Of a stretch of 64,000 bases of DNA, positions 10,466-17,600 are shown in pieces. Source of the stretch: Planctomycetota bacterium (GTDB lineage: Bacteria > Planctomycetota > Planctomycetia > Pirellulales > Lacipirellulaceae); the NCBI GenBank assembly GCA_029259945.1, contig JAJDEF010000020.1:124001-188000 (forward strand), in the 5' to 3' direction. Below the pieces are notes generated by a model. The model did no database searches. It worked only from the letters and a program-made list of their open reading frames with translations, and was not told the DNA's origin. A program made the position numbers and the translations under genes. Numbering within the stretch: the first letter of the stretch is position 1; each line of letters opens with the position of its first letter.

Positions 10466-10490
10466 ATCCTAAAGGATTCGCCTAAAGGCG
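10466..10490. repeat. IS right-end tandem hairpins
   Basis: ATCCTAAAGGAT and CGCCTAAAGGCG sit one base apart. Both are perfect four-pair stems with a TAAA loop and lie just upstream of the transposase start. Confidence 0.7.
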
Positions 10491-10589
10491 AGGGTTTTAG
10501 ACCCGTCGCAAGGACAATAAAGACCACTGATACCACTACAAACATATTGAGCTAAACATAGTAGAGCAACATCACAGAGGGAACTTGAC

Positions 10590-11534
10590 ATGACCAATAC
10601 CATCCTAATTGCCGACGACGATGCCGACATCGTCGACCTATTGACCAGACGCTGCCAACAGCTTGGTTTCAACGTTGACTCCGCCAGCAACGCCATGACT
10701 GCGCTTGGAAAAATCGAAAAAAACCAACCCGACGCGGTCATTCTCGACGTCGACATGCCCCAGGGAAGCGGGCTCAGCGTCTGCGAAATGATGGTCAAGC
10801 ATGAGGAGCTCCAAATCATCCCAGTCATCATGCTCACAGGAAGCACCACCCACGACACAGTGCGCCGTTGCCATGAGTTGTGTGCGTACTATGTTCCAAA
10901 AGGCCCCGATGTCTGGTCGCGGGTCGAACCCATATTGCGTGATTTATTTGATTGCAATGATACTGGGCTGGAAAATACGCCTCAGGAAATAGAATTCGAG
11001 TCCGATGCTAATAAACTCGAAGGCCCCACCGACTTGATGGACACGGTGTTCGCCGTCCTTGGTGTCGAAGAGGGCAGTAGTATGGTCGAAGACGAACCCG
11101 GTCAGACCGAGCAACGGTCTGACAAGCCGTGGGTACTCTCGATCGAAGACGACGACGATATCGCACTCGCCCTACGCCTCCGACTCCAGGAATTTGGCGT
11201 ACAGGTTATTCGCGCAGACGCAGGGACGGAAGGATATCGCCGCGCATTCCTTGACTCGCCACGGGCAATTATTCTCGACTACGAGCTACCTCAGGGAAAC
11301 GGCGACTACGTCTTACGACGACTCAAAGAGTCACCCGTCACTTGCGACATTCCCGTCATCGTCCTCACCGGACGCCGAGAAGCTAGCATCGAGCGCCAAA
11401 TGCGAAGCCTAGGCGCCAGCGAATTCCTTACCAAACCACTCGACTGGAAGCGATTACGCGCAGCGTTGCAACTCAACCTTGACGAGTCTCAAGAATCAAC
11501 CCACATTGAATCTCCCGAAAAGACTCTCGCGTAG
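10590..11534 (+). CDS. response regulator with two receiver domains
   Basis: Two CheY-like receiver domains joined by an acidic linker (~120-180), with no DNA-binding or enzymatic output domain. Receiver 1 has the acidic pocket (ADDDAD), phospho-acceptor D53 in ILDVDMP and the conserved LTGS. Receiver 2 starts near 190 (LSIEDDDD), with its acceptor in ILDYELP and the lysine in LTKPLD. In receiver 1 the lysine motif is the variant VPKGP. ATG start with GAGGG about seven bases upstream. It lies 59 bp upstream of a histidine kinase, and a third receiver gene overlaps the kinase, so these three genes form a phosphorelay cluster. With no output domain, it probably acts by phosphotransfer or protein contact. 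Confidence 0.88.
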   Translation: MTNTILIADDDADIVDLLTRRCQQLGFNVDSASNAMTALGKIEKNQPDAVILDVDMPQGSGLSVCEMMVKHEELQIIPVIMLTGSTTHDTVRRCHELCAYYVPKGPDVWSRVEPILRDLFDCNDTGLENTPQEIEFESDANKLEGPTDLMDTVFAVLGVEEGSSMVEDEPGQTEQRSDKPWVLSIEDDDDIALALRLRLQEFGVQVIRADAGTEGYRRAFLDSPRAIILDYELPQGNGDYVLRRLKESPVTCDIPVIVLTGRREASIERQMRSLGASEFLTKPLDWKRLRAALQLNLDESQESTHIESPEKTLA

Positions 11535-11593
11535 TTCCGTCCTAGGTAACAAAAAAAGAGTCGAAACGTTGGATTTTAGAAGGATTGAGTGAA

Positions 11594-13504
11594 ATGGCCA
11601 GCAAGTCTATCATCACCAATGCACCAGAAGAGCTAAAAAGGAACCTGACACTCGGTTTCTTCTTACTGCTTTTCTTGTTCCTCGTCCTGTCGAGTGGAAC
11701 CTACCTTGCCATCTCGCTCGCAGTTTCGGACAAGGAGTACGACAGCGCCGTCGTGAACCTTGCGGGTCGCCAACGGATGTTGATCCAAAAATATAGCCAC
11801 GAGATTAACCTAGCGCTAGTCGATTCGGCGGTGTCTGACGAGCAGATGACAATGGAGATGGAAGAGTCTGCTGCCCAAACTGCTAAACTCTTCGAGGAGA
11901 TGCTCTCGGTCCTCTTGAATGGAGGAACAGTCGCCATGGGCGCAACGGCTCAAACCTGGCTCCCTCCGATACAAAATAATGAAATTATTGAGCATCTGGG
12001 AAACGTTAAGACCGAGTGGGATGAACTGCGCCGATCTGCAGTCGTAGCGATGCAATCCGATCACTCACTACGGGCCAGTCAAAACCTCGTCAAAAAAATC
12101 CAGGGACAGACAGACCGGGTCGTCGCTGAGATGAATCGTGCGGTCGAGGTGATACAAAGGCAGAGCGAAGCAAAGCTTTCCCGAATTGGAACCTACATGA
12201 CCTACGCCGGTGTACTCAGCGCTATGTTATTAGTGGGTATTGTAGTATTCGTCCATACGAGAGTCGTCGTCCCCCTGTCCAGTACCATGACGTTTCTAAC
12301 GGCAACAAACGAAGGGCTCCAATTCGAGATCGTCGAACGCCTACGAGCAGAGCTAGAGCGAAAGCAATCCGAAGAACGACTGCGCTTAATCATCGAATCA
12401 GCAGGAGATGCGATCGTGAGCGTGAACGCCGAGGGAACTATCGTTCTGGTCAACAAACGAGCGGAAAAAATCTTTGGCTACTCACGAGAAGAAATGATTG
12501 GCCAGACCGTAGAGATGTTTCTTCCACAGGAACTACAAGCACAACACGTCGTCGATCGGCAGGAGTACATGAAAACGCCGAGACCCTATGGAACGGAAAG
12601 TGGTCGCGAATTATATGCAGCCCACAAAGACGGGCGGCGCATTCCGGTGGAAGTATCCTTGGCACCCATGCAAGTCCATGGCGAAGTACACATCTTAGCG
12701 ACGGTTGTCGATATTACGGTTCACAGGAAAGCGAAAGAGGCGCTGCATGACGCGAATGACTTACTCGCCCAGAGTAATCAAGAACTAGAACAATTCGCCT
12801 ACGTTGCCTCCCACGACCTCCAAGAGCCCTTGCGAAAAGTTTCCTCCTACGCCCAACTCTTGCGAGAAGAATGTGGCCAAGGCATTAGTGAAGAGGGGCA
12901 CGAATATTTGAACGTTGTGATCAGTGGCGCCAACCGCATGAAAACCTTAGTGAGCGATCTGCTTTCGTTCTCTCGAATTACCACCCGTGGGGATTCTCTG
13001 TCGCCAACGCCTGCTAACCATTGTGTACAGGCTGCCCTCGACAACCTAGAGGTGGCCATCGAAGAATGCGGTGCGCAAGTCATCGTTCAACCGCTTCCGT
13101 CGGTGATCGCCGACCAAGGTCAGCTTACCCTGCTCTTCCAGAATCTTGTTGGCAACGCAATAAAATACCGCGGGGAGTCGACTCCAGAAATACGCATCGC
13201 GGGACGCGACCTGGGCAACCAATTCGAATTCTGCGTCCGGGACAACGGCATCGGCTTCGATTCGAAGTTCAATGACCGAGTCTTTGAAATTTTTCAACGA
13301 CTGCACAACCGCCGAGAATACACCGGCACCGGCATCGGACTGGCGATTTGCAAACGTATCGTTGAACGTTTTGGTGGTAAAATCTGGGTCGAATCCACGC
13401 CGGACGTAGGCAGTACGTTCTATTTCACTCTCAACAAAACCGTGCCGCAAGGAGGCCAATATGCCAGATCTCATCGATCAGAGCCTGTCAGCGCAGCCCA
13501 TTGA
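11594..13504 (+). CDS. membrane sensor histidine kinase (PilJ-type sensor, PAS, HisKA, HATPase)
   Basis: Inner-membrane sensor kinase of ~636 residues. The N-terminal helix (LGFFLLLFLFLVLSSGTYLAI) and a second helix near 215 (MLLVGIVVFVHTRVVVPL) flank a periplasmic helical domain. That domain starts with VNLAGRQRMLIQKYSHEI, the signature of the PilJ/NarX-type four-helix sensor. A PAS domain follows (IIESAGDAIVSVNAEGTIV). The HisKA box is YVASHDLQEPLRKVSSYAQ, and the ATPase domain has the N box NLVGNAIKYRG, G1 DNGIGFD and G2 GTGIGLAICKRIVERFGGK. The kinase core resembles bacteriophytochrome-type kinases that work with Rcp1-like regulators. I start at the ATG at 11594, which has AGAAGGA nine bases upstream, rather than the track's TTG. 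It overlaps the next regulator by 44 bases. Confidence 0.9.
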   Translation: MASKSIITNAPEELKRNLTLGFFLLLFLFLVLSSGTYLAISLAVSDKEYDSAVVNLAGRQRMLIQKYSHEINLALVDSAVSDEQMTMEMEESAAQTAKLFEEMLSVLLNGGTVAMGATAQTWLPPIQNNEIIEHLGNVKTEWDELRRSAVVAMQSDHSLRASQNLVKKIQGQTDRVVAEMNRAVEVIQRQSEAKLSRIGTYMTYAGVLSAMLLVGIVVFVHTRVVVPLSSTMTFLTATNEGLQFEIVERLRAELERKQSEERLRLIIESAGDAIVSVNAEGTIVLVNKRAEKIFGYSREEMIGQTVEMFLPQELQAQHVVDRQEYMKTPRPYGTESGRELYAAHKDGRRIPVEVSLAPMQVHGEVHILATVVDITVHRKAKEALHDANDLLAQSNQELEQFAYVASHDLQEPLRKVSSYAQLLREECGQGISEEGHEYLNVVISGANRMKTLVSDLLSFSRITTRGDSLSPTPANHCVQAALDNLEVAIEECGAQVIVQPLPSVIADQGQLTLLFQNLVGNAIKYRGESTPEIRIAGRDLGNQFEFCVRDNGIGFDSKFNDRVFEIFQRLHNRREYTGTGIGLAICKRIVERFGGKIWVESTPDVGSTFYFTLNKTVPQGGQYARSHRSEPVSAAH

Positions 13505-13928
13505 AATTCTTCTCGTCGAAGATGATGACGACGATGTATTGCTGACCAAAAAGGCGATGGAAAACGACCAGATTCTCAACCGCGTGCACCGGGTTGAGGA
13601 CGGTATCGAGGCGCTAGAATTCCTGCGGCACGAAGGACCATTTGAAAACGCCCCCCGCCCAGACCTCATCTTGCTCGACCTCAATATGCCGCGAATGGAT
13701 GGCCGTGAATTCCTCAAAGAATTCAAACAAGACGACAATTTACGGCTGATACCTGTCGTGGTGCTAACGACTTCAGATAGCGAATCCGACATCGCCTCCA
13801 GCTACGAGTTTCAAGCCAACAGCTACATCACCAAGCCGGTCGACCTCAATCAGTTCCGAGCCGTTGTAAAAAGCATCAAAGACTACTGGTTCACCGTCGT
13901 TAAACTTCCACCCAGCAAAGTCTCCTAG
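13461..13928 (+). CDS. single-domain response regulator (Rcp1-like)
   Basis: A stand-alone receiver of 155 residues: acidic pocket EDDDDDVLLTKKAM, phospho-acceptor D73 in LILLDLNMPRMDG, LTTS and the lysine in YITKPVD. The length and the RPDLILLDLNMP stretch are typical of regulators paired with phytochrome-like kinases. A strong AAGGAGG lies seven bases before the ATG, which is inside the 3' end of the kinase gene. This overlap implies translational coupling and makes it the likely cognate partner of that kinase. No output domain is present. Confidence 0.92.
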   Translation: MPDLIDQSLSAQPIEILLVEDDDDDVLLTKKAMENDQILNRVHRVEDGIEALEFLRHEGPFENAPRPDLILLDLNMPRMDGREFLKEFKQDDNLRLIPVVVLTTSDSESDIASSYEFQANSYITKPVDLNQFRAVVKSIKDYWFTVVKLPPSKVS

Positions 13929-14291
13929 CGAAGCTGAGGACGCCTATCTCGATGATTCCCCCATAGCGGGGCCGGCCTCGAACATCCGCCTTCCCCTAAC
14001 AATTTCTTTATGCACCATCTAGAAAAATGTCTAAAACACGGCATTTCGATGCTAAGCCCCGCAGGCAGCCCATAATATCTGTTAAATACTGGCTCAAAAC
14101 AACGTTTGCGAGTTGACCACCTGCGGGATTCCGCTATCGTATACGAAGGCGGTGGAAAGGAAGATGCCTGCATTTTGCTCCCACCTAACCTTGTGTCGCA
14201 GCTCTTCTAGTGGGAGTCTGCAAGTTAAAAGGGCTACCCATTGCTGGGGCAGCCACCCATTTTAGTATTAGTTTTTTTGGAGATTGGCAAA
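13929..14291. other. intergenic region before the cold-shock gene
   Basis: No coding sequence is supported here. The last ~65 bases form the cold-shock leader, with a possible stem GGCTACCC...GGGGCAGCC (14230-14252) followed by TTTTAGTATTAGTTTTTTT. The ORFs listed here on either strand have no recognisable domain. Confidence 0.4.
14230..14280 (+). promoter_or_regulatory. possible structured leader of the cold-shock gene
   Basis: The stem GGCT-A-CCC / loop ATTGCT / GGG-GC-AGCC is followed by a T-rich run ending just before the ribosome-binding site TTTGGAG. It could be an attenuator or a cold-sensing leader. This is inference from base pairing only. Confidence 0.3.
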
Positions 14292-14489
14292 ATGCCAGAA
14301 GGTACAATCAAAAAGTTGACGGACAAGGGATTTGGTTTCATTGAAGGCGACCGTGGTGATATCTTTTTTCACCACTCCGCCCTCGTCGAAGCAAGCTACG
14401 ATAGCCTGCACGAAGGCCAACGTGTAGAATATCAAGAAGGCCGAGGACCAAAGGGCCCTTGTGCTGAAGACGTCAAGGTCGTTTCCTAG
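14292..14489 (+). CDS. cold-shock domain protein (CspA family)
   Basis: A 65-residue single cold-shock domain that binds single-stranded RNA or DNA. It has the RNP1-like motif KGFGFIEGD and the RNP2-like motif DIFFHHSAL. In CspA, RNP1 is usually KGFGFI and RNP2 VFVHF; here RNP2 has changed to IFFHH. I start at the ATG at 14292 with GGAG ten bases upstream; the track's start at 14241 would add a non-homologous extension. The gene is monocistronic, with a strong terminator 22 bases after the stop. Confidence 0.93.
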   Translation: MPEGTIKKLTDKGFGFIEGDRGDIFFHHSALVEASYDSLHEGQRVEYQEGRGPKGPCAEDVKVVS

Positions 14490-14510
14490 TTAGAAACGTA
14501 CAGACAACAC

Positions 14511-14552
14511 AAAAAAGCCGCACCCTGGTTATTCCAAGGCGCGGCTTTTTTC
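14511..14552 (+). terminator. Rho-independent terminator of the cold-shock gene
   Basis: AAAAAAGCCGC ... GCGGCTTTTTT forms a GC-rich stem followed by a T run, directly after the cold-shock stop codon. Because the stem is flanked by A and T runs, it may work in both directions. Confidence 0.85.
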
Positions 14553-14656
14553 GTGGTGGCAAGAAACCAAATCGGTTGAGCACCCATCCATTGACCTGTA
14601 TGAAACCGCCGCCCTCTGAGGCATTTCCATATAGTATTCGTTGGATAGCCGCTTAG

Positions 14657-17600
14657 CTAAATCGCGCCAAATCGCCAATCGGTCTCTTCACCCAAGGCAA
14701 GGGCAAACGAGTCTTCGATCTCCGATTCATTCTCATGCACCCGCTCAAAACGCTCTTCTGACGACTCTTGCCGCTTCGCGTAAAGGATATCAAGAATTCG
14801 GTCACGCAGCGTAAAACCAAGATCCTCGGTATCGACCGATTGGTCAAAAGTTGTGTCGCTTGCAAAAGTCCTGAACGGCGAGCCCGAATCTCGTCGCAAA
14901 CTTGCAATGCCCGCCTCTGGCGAAAATTGCAGCGACCTGACCAACGAAGCGACTTCCGAACCGCCATTCTCGACTCGTGCCACCGGGGTCGAGACGGTCG
15001 CATCTGCAACAGAAGCAGCGACAAGCGGCCTCCGCGAACCCAAAGACGCAGCAGCGATCGTAGAGCTACTACTTGTGGCCACTACGGTTTCAACAGTTGT
15101 CGCCGCTGGCAAAACGGTGGCAGCAGCGACTACAGGTTCGCTACTTACTGCAGTCGCCGGAGCCGCTGCAGTTGCCGGGGCCGTAGTCGTGCCAAACGTG
15201 GCTTCGAAGATAGCAAGATCAGCTGCGTCGACCGTGCCGCTGTTATTTCCATCGCCATCACTTACTGCTGGCGAAGCAGTGCCGACGCCCCGTTGCCAAG
15301 CTAAGAGGTCTGCGCCGTCCGTGTTGCCGTTTTGGTCGAAATCAGCGGTTGTAGCAACTGCTTGCGTAGTTCCGAATCCCGCTTCCCAGGCATTCAAGTC
15401 AAAGCTGTCCACATCCTTGTCATTGTCAGAGTCACCGTCGGTGGCAGCAACAGCCGAACCCACCGACCCAAACCCTCGCTGCCACGCAAGGAAATCAAAG
15501 CCATCGACTTTGCCATCACTATTGAAATCAGGGCCATTTTCTTCCTGTCCACCAGGATCGATGGCATTGCTGACAACTGGCAAGGCAAAGTCTTCAACTT
15601 CCCCTGTCACGGCAAGACCTAGCGGGCTATCAATGCCTTGCTCGCCATAGCGGAACCTGGCATAGACCGTCCCGCCAGCGGCAGTGAGGTCAGCAGGCAC
15701 GGCAACGGTAAACACCGAAACGCCTGCTGGGAGCAACTCATCGGTAAAGACTCGCTCTGTAACATCGAACACGCCGTTGGCATTGAAGTCCATCCAGCCT
15801 TGCAAGTATCCACCAGCCGAATTGGCATCAACCGTAATCGTGATGTCGGTAGATGGGGCTGAGCCATTGAATAGCGTACTAAACGTAATGCCATCTTCAT
15901 CGGCGCTTCCATTGACATCATCTCCGCTCCCGTCGAGCGGAAGCTGGGCATCAAGCTCTGCATCTGCCTGAGCAGAACCTAAAAATACGCCCGGGAACAC
16001 CAAGTGTCTTGCACCATCCGAAGCAAGGGTCGTCCCATAGCTATCAGGCAAGTCACCGAAGTCGAGTACCGCTAAATTCTCCAACCCAAACTCAAGCCCC
16101 GTGACAACGTCGCCAGCCACAACAGTGACAGAAAACTCCAGATCGTCAGGATTTACCCCTGTAGGGGTCGTTTGAGCGTATTGGGTAGTACTAAACTCAA
16201 TTCGAACCGCATAGGTTCCTGCTGCTAAAGCATTGAAGGTAAACGATCCATTGGCCGCCGGGGTGATCTCGATGTCGCCCACTCCAAATTCATTGTCACC
16301 ATCGAGATCAAGGTAGACTGTCGCCGCATTCTGCAGACCTCCGTCTGTAGCGTCACGAATTCCGTTACCGTTGGCGTCGTCGAAAACTACGCCTGAGATC
16401 GCTCCTACCGTTGAGCTGCCACCACCTGGGGCAAAGCCAAAATCGATGCCCTGCATGTCAAAACCGGGGATGGGCGTCGCAGGGAATTCGTCGAATTCAG
16501 GATCAAAGAACAATCCGATCGAGGCATCCGCCGGACTGGTCGGCGTGCCGAATGACCCAGTGGTCCCCGGCAAAACGTTAACCGTATAGAACCCAATGGG
16601 GACTGTGTTCCCAACGAACGAGTAGTTGCCACTCGCGTCGGTCGAGGTAATGAAATCGATACCGGCGGTAAAAATCCCGTCTTGATTAATGTCGATATAG
16701 ATATCGGCATTGGCAATCACCGTATCGTTTCCATCCTGAACGCCATTGCTATCCAGGTCGGCAAATACGGTTCCACTGATCGTAATCGTTTCGGGCTGCG
16801 GTGTGGGAATTCCCAACAACACATTCAGATCGGGTTCCGAAAACACCGTATCCACACCAAACGGCGATTGGAGGAAGTCTTGGCCGAGCAGACGATCTCC
16901 CTCCGTGTTGACAGTAACAGTTGCAAATGGGCCCGCATTCACGAAGTTCAGATTCGCCGTGGTCAAAAGTCCCGCAGCATCCAACGAATTGGCATCAATG
17001 CGTAAATTGTAGGTTTGCCCAACCGCCAAATCTAGAATGTAGTTGCCGTCAGCACCGACCAGTGAGTAAGGGTCGGTCGCATCTCGAGCGCCATCGCCAC
17101 CCAAGTCGGCATAAACAATAACCCCTGCCGCCCAAGACTCTTGAACACTGCTACTGAGTAGCGCCCGATCGGCAGATAGACCATTGGCTGCTGCCGTCAC
17201 TTGAAAACGACTGAAATTAGTGCGGTCCGAACCCAAGTCGTCGGAGGTCGCTGAGAAGATTCCGTCGCCATTGTCATCGACGCCCACCGACCCCTGGACT
17301 CGGCCGGTACCAGAAACATCCGACCCATGAAACACCACTTCATAGGTATTGATGTTAATCTCGCCGGTGCCGTAGTTTTCAAAAACCAGCCGCCATTGGT
17401 CGGTGATTGCACTGCCGAATTGGGCTTCTGTGCCTATTCGGCTAAAAACACTCCCAAAGTCACCAAACTCGCCCACGCGCTGGCGAGACTCAGTGCGTTC
17501 GCCCCAATGGCGATTTGTGGAAAGCACCATTGTCGAGGTGCCAAGATCCCCCACCGCATCTCCAAAGGATGTTATTCCATCAAAATGATCCGTGCCGTTT

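Larger units (their letters stand above)
9949..10490 (-). mobile_element. IS200-like insertion element with paired terminal hairpins
   Basis: The transposase gene is bracketed by stem-loops that all carry the loop TAAA. Left side: CCACCCGCTAAAGCAGGTGG (9949-9968, one mismatch) and GGACTAAAGTCC (9991-10002). Right side: ATCCTAAAGGAT (10466-10477) and CGCCTAAAGGCG (10479-10490). Subterminal hairpins without terminal inverted repeats are the hallmark of the IS200/IS605 family, which moves as single strands. The exact cleavage ends cannot be fixed from one copy. No TnpB is present. The unit sits neatly between sucD and a response-regulator gene. Confidence 0.8.

Noticed and set aside
14853-15650. 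265-aa plus-strand ORF inside the protease gene
   Set aside because: It is the antisense shadow of the Ala/Val/Thr-rich tail and shows no domain; the minus-strand frame has clear motifs.
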